A DNA stretch of 26,913 nt, from positions 1 through 26,913 of the forward strand of contig DGTJ01000069.1 in the NCBI GenBank assembly GCA_002393725.1, given 5' to 3'. Shown here in pieces: positions 16,117 through 24,789 of this stretch. Below the pieces are notes generated by a model. The model was not told the DNA's origin. It ran no database searches and saw only the letters and a list, made by a program, of their open reading frames with translations. Position 1 is the first letter of the stretch. Each line of letters starts with the position of its first letter. The stretch is from Prevotella sp. UBA4339. Its GTDB lineage: Bacteria; Bacteroidota; Bacteroidia; Bacteroidales; Bacteroidaceae. The translations under genes and the position numbers were made by a program.

Positions 16117-16501
16117 GACGCAGAGCGTCATTTTCCTTCTTGGAGGTCTTTTTATGGTGATAGGCGCAGGCGCAAGCCTGTTTTTGTGGGCGTGGGCGCC
16201 ATATGTATATGCATTAGGCGCGGTATGCTTTACCTCAATGCAGATGCTGCAGCAATATGAAGGGACTAATTTCACAATCCGTCGCCTGCGCCGCATGATG
16301 CTTATTAGCGATGTGCTGTTTCTGCTGGCGGCTCTGCTGATGTTTGCCAACTTGGGAAATTTCCTGCATCTTAGTCAGGTTGACTATATCCAATACGTGT
16401 ACAACAAGTGGGTGATAGTTCTTCTGATAGCAGCAATCCTTCAATTGTATTCTTCCCACAGAATAGGCAATGAATTGGAAAAAGAAGGCACTGTATCTTA
16501 A
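16100..16501 (+). CDS. Four-helix membrane protein of unknown function (133 aa)
   Basis: ATG at 16100 (MKQLSKTQSV) is chosen because it gives a short cytoplasmic N-terminus; an in-frame ATG at 16040 would place about 20 residues of DivIC-overlapping sequence before the first helix. Four hydrophobic segments lie near 8-29, 33-51, 67-86 and 104-119. There is no known domain. It overlaps the DivIC-like gene and is followed by a terminator-like hairpin at 16518. Confidence 0.75.
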   Translation: MKQLSKTQSVIFLLGGLFMVIGAGASLFLWAWAPYVYALGAVCFTSMQMLQQYEGTNFTIRRLRRMMLISDVLFLLAALLMFANLGNFLHLSQVDYIQYVYNKWVIVLLIAAILQLYSSHRIGNELEKEGTVS

Positions 16502-16517
16502 AAAAACTATAAAAGAC

Positions 16518-16554
16518 TGCGCATTTGTTTTAAAATGCGCAAATTTATTTTTAT
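16518..16554 (+). terminator. Intrinsic terminator after the DivIC-like pair
   Basis: TGCGCATTT (16518-16526) and AAATGCGCA (16533-16541) form a perfect 9-bp stem with a 6-base loop, followed by a T-rich stretch. The stem is fairly AU-rich. Confidence 0.6.
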
Positions 16555-16571
16555 TCTTCACAATATCGTAG

Positions 16572-16579
16572 TACATTTG
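16572..16579 (+). promoter_or_regulatory. -7 box of the DUF4369/pyrC cluster
   Basis: TACATTTG, 19 bases before the ATG at 16599. The -33 region is only a T-rich stretch. Confidence 0.5.
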
Positions 16580-16598
16580 CAGTCGAAAATAATTGTTT

Positions 16599-17396
16599 AT
16601 GAGCAGAATCGTATATGCATTGATCACAGTCCTGGCTCTCACGTCGTGTGCAGAGTCTTATAACATACAGGGCTCATCATCCATCTCCTCGCTGGATGGA
16701 AGCAAACTTTACTTAAAGGCCTTCAAGGACAAAGAACTTAAGAATATCGACTCATGTGACGTCGTTCATGGTAAGTTCCGCTTTGCAGGCTTACTTGACA
16801 CTGTCCGTATGGCAAGCCTCTTCATGGATGATGAGAGCATAATGCCGATAGTAGTCGAAAAAGGTGAAATAGAGATTCGCCTTGACAATGCCAGCCAAAA
16901 GGTGAGCGGTACTCCGCTAAATGATAAATTGTACGACTTCATAACCTTTCATACTCAGCTGAGTAATGAGATGAATGAATTGTCACACAAGCAGAGCCAG
17001 ATGCTGCTTGACGGTATCGACGAGAACGTCATCAACCAGCAGCTCAGTGCGGAGGCAGCAGTAATAGCCCAGCGCGAAGACAGTCTGGTGACAAACTTCA
17101 TCGTGGAGAATTTTGAGAACGTGCTTGGCCCGGGGGTGTTCATGATTATGACAAGCAGCTATCCCTATCCTGTGCTCACCCCTCAGATAGAGGATATCAT
17201 GAGTAAGGCTCCAAAGAGTTTCAAGGAGGACAGTTATGTGAAGGAGTATTATAGGGTGGCCAATGAGATTCAGGCTCGTCAGAATGGGCTTGCTGATGAA
17301 GTACCGCAGCAGCCTGAACAGCAGCCACAGCCTCAGATCGCTCCTGATTCGCTCCATGCTCCACTTATGAATATGCCGAATCTGCCGAAGAAATGA
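16599..17396 (+). CDS. DUF4369-family lipoprotein (265 aa)
   Basis: The start ATG at 16599 (MSRIVYALITVLALTSCAES) gives a lipoprotein signal with Cys at position 17; an upstream TTG at 16593 is unlikely. Residues about 20-115 match DUF4369 (GSKLYLKAFKDKELKNIDSC, then GKFRFAG and MPIVVEKGEIEIRL), a beta domain usually found before thioredoxin domains in Bacteroidetes. Here no thioredoxin CxxC follows, only a helical stretch and a Gln/Pro-rich tail (QQPEQQPQPQ). It is probably an envelope protein of unknown role. Its stop overlaps the dihydroorotase start (ATGA at 17393). Confidence 0.8.
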   Translation: MSRIVYALITVLALTSCAESYNIQGSSSISSLDGSKLYLKAFKDKELKNIDSCDVVHGKFRFAGLLDTVRMASLFMDDESIMPIVVEKGEIEIRLDNASQKVSGTPLNDKLYDFITFHTQLSNEMNELSHKQSQMLLDGIDENVINQQLSAEAAVIAQREDSLVTNFIVENFENVLGPGVFMIMTSSYPYPVLTPQIEDIMSKAPKSFKEDSYVKEYYRVANEIQARQNGLADEVPQQPEQQPQPQIAPDSLHAPLMNMPNLPKK

Positions 17397-18745
17397 GGAC
17401 GGTTATACAAGGAGCAACTATTGTCAACGAAGGCAAGGTATTTGATGGCTCTATTGCCATCGAAGATTCTAAGATAGTTAAGATTGTTGAAGGAACGAAT
17501 AGTCCCGAAGCAGGTGCCGATGAGGTCATTGATGCTTCGGGATGTTTCGTTATTCCCGGGGTCATCGATGACCATGTGCATTTCCGTGAGCCGGGACTGA
17601 CGGAAAAGGCTGACATCGAGAGTGAGAGCCGTGCGGCGGCTGCCGGAGGAGTGACGTCTTACTTCGACATGCCTAACACCGTTCCGCAGACTACAACTAT
17701 TGAGGCGCTGGAAGAGAAATTCTCAATCGCTTCTCGGAAGAGCCATGTCAACTATAGCTTCTTCTTTGGGGCGACAAATGATAACACAGAGCTCTTCCGG
17801 CAGTTAGACGTTCAGCGTATTCCGGGAATCAAGCTTTTTATGGGCTCTTCAACAGGTAATATGCTTGTTGACCGTCGTGAGTTACTGGAAAGGATTTTCT
17901 CTTCTGCCCGTCTGCCCATAATGGCGCATTGTGAGGATACGGATATTATCAATCGCAATATGGTTGATGCCAAGTGTCGTTATGGAGATGATCCCTCTGT
18001 GGTTCATCATCCAGAGATACGCAGCGAAGAGGCTTGTTATAATAGTACCCGACTGGCTGTAGAGCTTGCTACAAAGCATAATGCCCGCCTACATGTAGCT
18101 CATCTTACGACAGCACGTGAGCTTGACTTGATCCCTAAGACGCAGGATCTTTACAAAGAGTTCCCGAATTGTCCATTGATAACTGCCGAGGCTACCGTCA
18201 GTCATCTTTATTTCTCAGATCGTGACTATACGACACTTGGCACTCGCATAAAGTGTAATCCTGCTGTTAAGACAGAGCATGACCGTGAGGCATTGCAACA
18301 GGCTTTGAATGACGGGCGTATCTCGGTGATAGGCACGGATCATGCCCCGCATCTGCTATCCCAGAAGGAAGGAGGCTGTGCACGTGCGGCCAGTGGTATG
18401 CCGATGATACAGTTCTCACTGGTTACTATGTTAGAGCTTGTCGACAAGGGGGTACTTTCCCTCGAACGGATGGTAGAGCTGATGTGCCATAATCCTGCCA
18501 GACTTTTTGAGGTGCGTAACAGGGGATTCATACGTGAAGGATACCAGGCTGATATCGTGCTGCTGCGCCCTAATACGGGATGGGTATGCAGCAAGAGCAT
18601 TATTCAGAGCCGATGTGGATGGAGCCCAATGGAGGGGCACATGTATCTGTGGCGGGTTGAGCGTACATTATGCAATGGCCATACGGTATATTCTAAAGGA
18701 GAAGTTGATACTGGATATATTGGTCAGCCTGTTCTTTTCAGATGA
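17393..18745 (+). CDS. pyrC: Dihydroorotase
   Basis: It interconverts carbamoyl-aspartate and dihydroorotate in pyrimidine synthesis. It is a class I, 450-aa amidohydrolase. Metal ligands appear as DDHVHFREPG (His 61 and His 63), AHCEDTDII (His), HVAHLTTA (His) and GTDHAPH (Asp 316). A substrate-binding stretch is SRAAAAGGVTSYFDMPNT. The start overlaps the previous stop as ATGA, and its own stop overlaps the MetH-activation gene in the same way, so the three are one translationally coupled unit. Confidence 0.96.
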   Translation: MRTVIQGATIVNEGKVFDGSIAIEDSKIVKIVEGTNSPEAGADEVIDASGCFVIPGVIDDHVHFREPGLTEKADIESESRAAAAGGVTSYFDMPNTVPQTTTIEALEEKFSIASRKSHVNYSFFFGATNDNTELFRQLDVQRIPGIKLFMGSSTGNMLVDRRELLERIFSSARLPIMAHCEDTDIINRNMVDAKCRYGDDPSVVHHPEIRSEEACYNSTRLAVELATKHNARLHVAHLTTARELDLIPKTQDLYKEFPNCPLITAEATVSHLYFSDRDYTTLGTRIKCNPAVKTEHDREALQQALNDGRISVIGTDHAPHLLSQKEGGCARAASGMPMIQFSLVTMLELVDKGVLSLERMVELMCHNPARLFEVRNRGFIREGYQADIVLLRPNTGWVCSKSIIQSRCGWSPMEGHMYLWRVERTLCNGHTVYSKGEVDTGYIGQPVLFR

Positions 18746-19572
18746 AGATCACATATCAGATAAAAGATATCGTTCCTTACATTAACTGGGTATATTACTA
18801 TTATGCCTGGGGAGTGCATAATCAGTCGGATGCTGAAAAGGATAAGCTGAGACTTGAAGCTGAGATGGCTTTGGAAAAATTGGAAGGAAGATATCGGTGC
18901 TTTGCAGTCTTCGATATATTCGAAGCTTATAGCGATGGCGATGATGTCCTTATTTCCACGTCGAAAAGCGGCAGGGTGACCCTTCCTTTTCTGCGTCAGC
19001 AGCAGCCTGATTCGGATTTCCTCTGTCTGTCAGACTTTATCTCTCCTGCCTCTCATGACTCATCTGATATCCCAGATTCCTCAAGGATCGGTCTTTTCGC
19101 AACAAGTGTCTCTTATGGGCTTGAGGCTGACTTCGATGCTGATCCCTATGAAAAGATGATGATGCAGATGCTTGCCGACCGTTTAGCTGAGGCAACGGCT
19201 GAACGTATGCATGAAGAGGTGCGTAAGCATTACTGGGGATATGCTCCGGACGAGAATCTCTGCATAGCCGACTTGCATGCGGAGCGTTTTCAGGGCATAA
19301 GGCCTGCAGTGGGCTATCCTTCACTGCCTGATACCAGTTTTAATTTTGTTATCGACTCAGTACTTGATATGCGACAGATAGGTATCCGCCTGACTGAGAG
19401 CGGTGCGATGAAGCCTCATGCCAGTGTGTCGGGACTGATGATTTCCCATCCTAAGGCACATTATTTCTCTATAGGGAAAATAGGGGATGACCAGCTGCTG
19501 GACTATTCCCGTCGCAGAGGTATCCCCTTGGAGGTATGCCGCAAATATCTTGCAGCTAATCTTCAGTCATAA
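18742..19572 (+). CDS. Stand-alone methionine synthase reactivation domain
   Basis: The C-terminal 150 residues match the AdoMet-binding reactivation domain of cobalamin-dependent methionine synthase: LADRLAEATAERMHEEVRK, YWGYAPDE, GIRPAVGYPSLPDTSF (RxxxGY at 187-192, contacting AdoMet in MetH), IGIRLTESGAMKPHASVSGL and IGKIGDDQLLDYSRRRG. In E. coli this region is the end of a 1227-aa MetH. Here it is a separate 276-aa protein with its own N-terminal portion, as in Bacteroidetes whose MetH lacks it. It should supply AdoMet to remethylate inactive cob(II)alamin. The ATG overlaps the pyrC stop. It converges on the LuxR gene with only 8 bases between. Confidence 0.88.
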   Translation: MKITYQIKDIVPYINWVYYYYAWGVHNQSDAEKDKLRLEAEMALEKLEGRYRCFAVFDIFEAYSDGDDVLISTSKSGRVTLPFLRQQQPDSDFLCLSDFISPASHDSSDIPDSSRIGLFATSVSYGLEADFDADPYEKMMMQMLADRLAEATAERMHEEVRKHYWGYAPDENLCIADLHAERFQGIRPAVGYPSLPDTSFNFVIDSVLDMRQIGIRLTESGAMKPHASVSGLMISHPKAHYFSIGKIGDDQLLDYSRRRGIPLEVCRKYLAANLQS

Positions 19573-19580
19573 TCAGGATC

Positions 19581-20171
19581 TCAGATATTATTGATGTCTA
19601 CATATCCGTGCATCACAGCGTATATCGTGAGTGCGGAGACACTCTTGAATCCAAGCTTGTCCATGATATTCTTGCGATGGGTAATCACTGTGGCAAGGGC
19701 GATGTTCAGTTTATCAGCTATCTCCTTGTTGATATACCCTTGCACTATCAGTGACATGACCTCAATCTCCCTGTCTGACAGAATCTTCTGCTGTAGCACC
19801 TTTGGCATTGGAGGCAGGTTGCGCCCATGACTGTGTGCATGTTGCTGCAGAGCTAACAGCGAGCGGACAAGTTCGTCCTCAGGAACATTGACGCATAGAC
19901 TGTTAAACTCTGATAGCTGTGATGATGAATCCAGTGAGAGTGTGAGCACAATCGTCTTCTTTCTGTACTCAGAGAAAAATGCCCGGTTTTCCAGCACTAT
20001 ATTCATTGCGACAAAGTAGTGCGCAAACGACTCTGGGTCGTTGGCCTGTAGCTCCAAGAATGATCCGAATGTATCAACGTCCATGGGGAGCACATTCTGC
20101 AGAATCTGCTTCAACCCCAATGCCGAAAGGGTATTGGGGTCGATGATTGCTATCTTGGGTCGTCCGTGCAT
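19581..20171 (-). CDS. LuxR-type transcriptional regulator with degenerate receiver
   Basis: Residues about 130-196 are a clear LuxR/FixJ helix-turn-helix: LSDREIEVMSLIVQGYINKE, then LNIALATVITHRKNIMDKLG. Residues 1-115 resemble a receiver fold (KIAIIDPNTLSALGLKQIL). The stretch where the phosphoacceptor Asp should lie reads YFVAMNIVLEN and has no suitable Asp, so it is probably not controlled by standard phosphorylation. It starts 17 bases after the end of the decarboxylase beta gene with no promoter between, so it is likely the last gene of that operon. Confidence 0.8.
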   Translation of the reverse strand: MHGRPKIAIIDPNTLSALGLKQILQNVLPMDVDTFGSFLELQANDPESFAHYFVAMNIVLENRAFFSEYRKKTIVLTLSLDSSSQLSEFNSLCVNVPEDELVRSLLALQQHAHSHGRNLPPMPKVLQQKILSDREIEVMSLIVQGYINKEIADKLNIALATVITHRKNIMDKLGFKSVSALTIYAVMHGYVDINNI

Positions 20172-20188
20172 ATTTTCCCGTCAATAGG

Positions 20189-21346
20189 CTACGATAGGAA
20201 TCCGAGTAATGCTCCGGCAGCTACTGCACTTCCGATGACACCTGCTACATTCGGGCCCATGGCGTGCATGAGCAGGAAGTTGTGACGATCGTACTCCAGA
20301 CCGAGGTTGTTACTGATACGTGCAGCCATAGGCACTGCTGATACACCGGCATTGCCAATCAGCGGATTCAGTTTCTTACCCTCGGGCAGGAATAGGTTCA
20401 TGATTTTCACGAAGCATACACCTGAAGCTGTGGCAATCATAAATGCCATAGCACCTAAGGCGAAGATCTTTATGGTGTTGAAAGTCAGGAACTCTGATGC
20501 CTGGGTAGAGCAACCTACGGTAAGACCCAGCAGCATCACAACGATATCGTTAAGTGCTGCACCGGCAGTCTTTGCCAGACGGGTGGTCTTGCCGCTCTCT
20601 TTAAGCAGGTTGCCGAAGAACAGCATGCCAAGCAGAGGCAGGCCTGAGGGAACGATAAATGTTGTCAGCAGCAGTCCAATGATAGGGAAGAGGATTCGCT
20701 CTGTCTGAGAGACCTCACGTCCAGGCTTCATCTTGATAACGCGCTCTTTCTGAGTTGTAAGCAGACGCATGATGAATGGCTGGATCACAGGCACAAGGGC
20801 CATATATGAATAGGCACACACTGCGATGGCACCCATCAGGTTGGGCGAAAGTTTCGAGCTGAGGAATATGGCTGTAGGACCGTCTGCGCCACCGATGATG
20901 GCGATACCTGCTGCCTGTGAAGGCTCAAAGCCCATAGCCAGAGCCACCATATAGGCACCGAAGATGCCAAACTGGGCTGCTGCTCCGATGAGCATCAGTT
21001 TAGGATTTGCAAGCAGTGCAGAGAAGTCTGTCATTGCTCCGATGCCAAGGAATATCAGTGGTGGGTACCATCCCTGTCGCACTCCCTGATAGAAGATATT
21101 CAGTACGGAGTTGTCCTCGTAAAGTCCGATTTCAAGACCGGCATCAGCGCGGAATGGAATGTTTCCCAGAATGATTCCAAGTCCGATAGGTACGAGCAGC
21201 AGGGGCTCGAAGTCTTTCTTGATGGCGAGCCAGATGAAGAAGGCTCCCACCGCAATCATAATGAGGTTACCCACAGTAGCATTGGCAAAGGCTGTGTAGG
21301 TAAGAAACTCATTGAAGTTCTGTATGATAAACTGTCCGAGATCCAT
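20189..21346 (-). CDS. oadB: Na+-translocating decarboxylase beta subunit
   Basis: An integral membrane carboxybiotin decarboxylase of the oxaloacetate/methylmalonyl-CoA decarboxylase family. It couples decarboxylation of carboxybiotin to Na+ export. The 385-aa length and many helices fit. Family stretches are GIAIIGGADGPTAIFLSSKL, with the Asp implicated in Na+ coupling, GNLLKESGKTTRL, and NPLIGNAGVSAVPMAARISN. The neighbours (biotin carrier, OadG-like) and the nearby mutAB suggest methylmalonyl-CoA as substrate, so mmdB is an equally valid name. The gene lies 12 bases after the biotin-carrier gene. Confidence 0.93.
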   Translation of the reverse strand: MDLGQFIIQNFNEFLTYTAFANATVGNLIMIAVGAFFIWLAIKKDFEPLLLVPIGLGIILGNIPFRADAGLEIGLYEDNSVLNIFYQGVRQGWYPPLIFLGIGAMTDFSALLANPKLMLIGAAAQFGIFGAYMVALAMGFEPSQAAGIAIIGGADGPTAIFLSSKLSPNLMGAIAVCAYSYMALVPVIQPFIMRLLTTQKERVIKMKPGREVSQTERILFPIIGLLLTTFIVPSGLPLLGMLFFGNLLKESGKTTRLAKTAGAALNDIVVMLLGLTVGCSTQASEFLTFNTIKIFALGAMAFMIATASGVCFVKIMNLFLPEGKKLNPLIGNAGVSAVPMAARISNNLGLEYDRHNFLLMHAMGPNVAGVIGSAVAAGALLGFLS

Positions 21347-21358
21347 AATCGTTAGTTA

Positions 21359-21820
21359 TTAACCGATTGTCATTAAGACAGCACCTTCCATCACAGTCTC
21401 ACCCTGTTTGGCATTGATAGAGGTAACCGTACCTTCATATTCTGACTCGATATTGTTCTGCATCTTCATTGCCTCCAGCACGAGAACCACGTCGCCAACC
21501 TTTACTGTGTCGCCTACGTTGACTTTCAGTTCTGTGATGGTGCCTGGCAGTGGAGCCTTGACAGGAGAGCCAGCGCCGGCAGGAGCTGCCTGTGGTGCGG
21601 GAGCGGCGGCTGCAGCTGCGGCAGGGGCTACAGATGGGCGTGAAACAGGCTTGGGAGCCTGTACATGGACCTTCTTGAGCGTGCTGGCAGGATTGATGGG
21701 CTGCTTCATCTCAACATCGAAACGGATACCGTTGACATTGACCTTGGCGATATTACCCTCTACTTCTTCTATCTCTACGTCGTAGTCGACGCCTTGTACT
21801 TTATATTGATACTTATTCAT
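21359..21820 (-). CDS. Biotin carboxyl carrier subunit of the decarboxylase
   Basis: A 153-aa protein: an N-terminal globular part (YQYKVQGVDYDVEIEEVEGN), an Ala/Pro linker of about 35 residues, and a biotinyl domain with VLEAMKMQNN. Lys 119 is the biotinylation site. It shuttles the carboxyl group from the carboxyltransferase to the beta subunit. It lies between the OadG-like and beta genes with 12-base gaps. The matching alpha carboxyltransferase gene is not in the window. Confidence 0.94.
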   Translation of the reverse strand: MNKYQYKVQGVDYDVEIEEVEGNIAKVNVNGIRFDVEMKQPINPASTLKKVHVQAPKPVSRPSVAPAAAAAAAPAPQAAPAGAGSPVKAPLPGTITELKVNVGDTVKVGDVVLVLEAMKMQNNIESEYEGTVTSINAKQGETVMEGAVLMTIG

Positions 21821-21832
21821 AATTGACTGTTA

Positions 21833-22858
21833 TTAACGGATTTCTGGTGTGGTTGGAATCTTTGGAGCATTATGTGAAGACGGAATCACAGGCTTGGAGA
21901 AGTGGGTCATCTGATTACCTTCGTCCGACCATCCTGTCTGGTGTGACTTGATGGTGATGATTCCAGACTCTACGTCATGCACATCGTCCTGATACTGCTT
22001 CAGGGCCATTGAGATAACTGCTATGTAGACTTCCCTGTCGATACCCTTGGTCTTCAGGCCTTCCTGGAGAATGACATTGGTCTTATGGCCTACTTCAATT
22101 GTCTTCTCTACCGTCTTGGTGATAGGCTTTATAGGCTGTGCGTTAGCAACCTTCTTGGCCGTTTCCATGTGGCGCATTATCAGGCCGAAGAGCCAGAAGA
22201 ACAGGAAGAGTACTGCCAGACAGAAGAAGACGATACCCATAGCGAGCAGTGTGATACCGAATCCGTGAGGGTCTTCGCGCTTCAACTTTGCGTCTTTGGT
22301 CTCGTCAGTCTTGATGAAATTCTCAATTCCTGGTGTGACATTCTCTGCCGACTTCACGGCCCATGCTTTTGCATTCTGACGCGCATAGCTCTGGTTGGCT
22401 GCCAGTGCAGGTATGCTGACAGAATCAATCAGTTCTGTGGCATTCCCGTTATAGAAGCCAATCCATAACGGCTCCGACACAGGAACCTGTAGCGAGAGAT
22501 GCAACTTACCCTGCGAGGGGTTAGAGTTACAGTAGAAAATCAGATGCTGCCTTCCGCCAATCTGCGTACGAACGTCTCCGCTGGGGATGACGCTCATGCG
22601 CTTGATGCGCTCCGGCACGCTCATGTTAGGATCGAGTACACTGCGGTCAGTAGTGAAATACATACCACGGATATTGTAGGTGGTGAACGAGTTGTTCTCC
22701 ATCTCTATCCAGGCCTCGCGATTGCCGTACTCGTCCTGAATGCTGGCAGTATTGTTCGTGAGAACCTCATTGATGCGGATGTTCTTGGCTCCTTGAGCCA
22801 TTACAGTTGAGGTGCCCTCAAGCAATAAACCGATGAGCAGGATTCTTACTTTATTCAT
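21833..22858 (-). CDS. OadG-like subunit fused to a lamin-tail-like domain
   Basis: Residues 1-21 are a signal peptide. Residues about 25-165 look like a lamin-tail (LTD) domain: RINEVLTNNTASIQDEYGNR, then EAWIEMENNS, TYNIRGMYFT and GGRQHLIFYCN, exported to the periplasm. A transmembrane helix at about 200-228 (GITLLAMGIVFFCLAVLFLF) with the following RHMETAKKV is typical of the OadG gamma subunit, which is usually only about 80-100 aa. A cytoplasmic tail follows (TIEVGHKTNV and YIAVISMALKQYQDDVHDVE). It would anchor and assemble the decarboxylase. The periplasmic domain is unusual compared with classical OadG. Confidence 0.82.
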   Translation of the reverse strand: MNKVRILLIGLLLEGTSTVMAQGAKNIRINEVLTNNTASIQDEYGNREAWIEMENNSFTTYNIRGMYFTTDRSVLDPNMSVPERIKRMSVIPSGDVRTQIGGRQHLIFYCNSNPSQGKLHLSLQVPVSEPLWIGFYNGNATELIDSVSIPALAANQSYARQNAKAWAVKSAENVTPGIENFIKTDETKDAKLKREDPHGFGITLLAMGIVFFCLAVLFLFFWLFGLIMRHMETAKKVANAQPIKPITKTVEKTIEVGHKTNVILQEGLKTKGIDREVYIAVISMALKQYQDDVHDVESGIITIKSHQTGWSDEGNQMTHFSKPVIPSSHNAPKIPTTPEIR

Positions 22859-22896
22859 TTTTTGTTTTTAAGTGTATTATTATAATCTGAGTGATC

Positions 22897-24588
22897 TTAT
22901 CCGCAGAAGAATAACACAACAATCTGTGCTGTAAATATTCTTAAGAACATCGATAACGGATATACCGTTGAGTATCCCAGTGCAGGAGCCTCCTTTGAGC
23001 AGATACTGTTAGAGTATGCCAATGCGGGAGGATCGGTATAGGTACCGGCAATCATTCCTGCGATCGTGAAGTAGTTGAAGCCAAAGCGCAGACGTGCTAT
23101 AGGGCCGATGATCAGAATAGGGATTATAGTGATCAGGAAACCAGTCAGGACATATAGCAGACCGTCGCCTTGGATCACCGTCTCAAAGAATCCTGCTCCA
23201 GCCTTGATTCCTACAGAGGCCAGGAAGAGCACAAGGCCGATCTCGCGCAGCATCATATTTGCAGATGTAGTGGTATAGGTCACCAAATGGATCTTATAGC
23301 CATATCGGCCAATCAGGATGGCGATGATAAGAGGACCGCCTGCAAGTCCCAGCTTTACTGGTACAGGCATACCTGGTATGGCCACAGGGAGCATACCGAA
23401 GATAAGTCCGATAAAGATACCTACGAAGATTGTGGCAATGTTTGGTGCATCAAGTCTGCGGATAGAGTTACCCATTTTGTTTGCTACACGGTCTACAGCA
23501 TCCTCCGGTCCTACTACCATGATTCTGTCACCTACCTGCAGTGGCAGTGAAGCCGAAGCGAAGAGGTCCATGCCGTGACGTGTCACACGCGTCACGTTGA
23601 CACCATGTACACTTGAGAAGTGCTGTGATGCAAGAGTCTTTCCGTTGATCTTGGGATTGGTAATAAGGATGCGCTTCGATACCATCGGCTGATCCTGCTG
23701 CTCAAAGTCGATGTCAAGTTTCGGACCGATGAAGGCTGTGATGGCCTCCTGGTCAGCCTCGGCACAAACGATAAGCATCTGATCGCCTTCATGGAAGATG
23801 GTGTCGCGGTTGGGTATGATAAGCTCACCCTGATGAACCAGGCGTGATACGACAAAGTCACGGTTCAGGAAGTCATGTACTTGCAGAAGGGTCTTGCCCT
23901 CAAGATATTTGTTTGTCACCTCAAGGTGCATCTTGTATGGCTTCTTGTTGGCATTGGTCTCCTCGAGGGCTACCAGCTCTTTCTCCTCTGTGTCCAACTT
24001 GACTTTACAGATATACCTTATTAATATTATACCGCCTATTATTCCAAGTACACCTAAAGGATATGCGCATGCATAGGCCGATGCAATCTGTGGGGCATTG
24101 CTGCCGAAGACCGTGCTTAGTGCCTCGTTAGCAGCTCCAAGTCCAGGGGTGTTGGTTACGGCACCGTAGAGTGTACCTACCATCATTGGCAGGTTGTTGG
24201 GATTACTTGTGTCGAAGAAGATGTAGTAGCATGCGAACATCACGAGGATGTTCAGCAGTATAGCGCTTGCGGCAAGACCATTGAGCTTGATGCCCTGTGT
24301 GCCGAAGCTTTCAAAGAAACCCGGACCTACCTGAAGACCAATCATGAATACAAACAGTATGAGTCCGAAGTCCTGAATGAATGTAAGGATTGGTGTAGGT
24401 GCTGTAAAACCGATGTGTCCAGCCAGGATTCCGGCGAAGAGCACGAACGTGACACCCAGTGATACTCCGAAGATCTTTATTTTTCCCAGATATACACCGA
24501 TAGCGATGACAATAGAGTAGAGTAACGCTATGTGCGCCACTGAATCAGTTGTCGTAAACAAGTCTTTTAACCATTGAAATGATTCCAT
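22897..24588 (-). CDS. AspT/YidE-type antiporter with two RCK_C domains
   Basis: A 563-aa membrane protein with two homologous five- to six-helix halves (FVLFAGILAGHIGFTAPTP and TIFVGIFIGLIFGMLPVAIP), each ending in the repeated segment of the AspT/YidE/YbjL duplication family (GLILFVFMIGLQVGPGFFES and GLVLFLASVGIKAGAGFFET). Two TrkA-C domains sit between them at about 220-275 and 305-370. The family includes aspartate:alanine and succinate exchangers. Its place upstream of the Na+ decarboxylase genes suggests a C4-dicarboxylate or propionate-pathway substrate, which is inference. It is the first gene of a leftward operon; a -7 box is at 24617-24624. Confidence 0.88.
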   Translation of the reverse strand: MESFQWLKDLFTTTDSVAHIALLYSIVIAIGVYLGKIKIFGVSLGVTFVLFAGILAGHIGFTAPTPILTFIQDFGLILFVFMIGLQVGPGFFESFGTQGIKLNGLAASAILLNILVMFACYYIFFDTSNPNNLPMMVGTLYGAVTNTPGLGAANEALSTVFGSNAPQIASAYACAYPLGVLGIIGGIILIRYICKVKLDTEEKELVALEETNANKKPYKMHLEVTNKYLEGKTLLQVHDFLNRDFVVSRLVHQGELIIPNRDTIFHEGDQMLIVCAEADQEAITAFIGPKLDIDFEQQDQPMVSKRILITNPKINGKTLASQHFSSVHGVNVTRVTRHGMDLFASASLPLQVGDRIMVVGPEDAVDRVANKMGNSIRRLDAPNIATIFVGIFIGLIFGMLPVAIPGMPVPVKLGLAGGPLIIAILIGRYGYKIHLVTYTTTSANMMLREIGLVLFLASVGIKAGAGFFETVIQGDGLLYVLTGFLITIIPILIIGPIARLRFGFNYFTIAGMIAGTYTDPPALAYSNSICSKEAPALGYSTVYPLSMFLRIFTAQIVVLFFCG

Positions 24589-24616
24589 AACACAACAATA
24601 TTCTCAAATTTGCCTG

Positions 24617-24624
24617 CAAAGGTA
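24617..24624 (-). promoter_or_regulatory. -7 box of the antiporter/decarboxylase operon
   Basis: TACCTTTG on the minus strand, 28 bases before the ATG at 24588. No strong -33 element is visible at the usual distance. It is divergent from the mutA promoter. Confidence 0.55.
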
Positions 24625-24729
24625 CTCAAAAATTGCCCATTATCATCATTAATGTGCATTTAATTTTGGATAAAAACCGATTTTTTATTTCTTTCACAAT
24701 TAAAATGGCTTTTTTGGACTAAAAGTTTG

Positions 24730-24737
24730 TAACTTTG
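24730..24737 (+). promoter_or_regulatory. -7 box of mutAB
   Basis: TAACTTTG, about 52 bases before the mutA ATG. TTTTTGG at 24711-24717 is closer than a normal -33 element. No riboswitch-like structure was evident in the leader 24745-24789. Confidence 0.5.
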
Positions 24738-24789
24738 TGCCCAATTAAGTGTAACTTAAGACAAAACTTATATAATAATTAACGTATCT

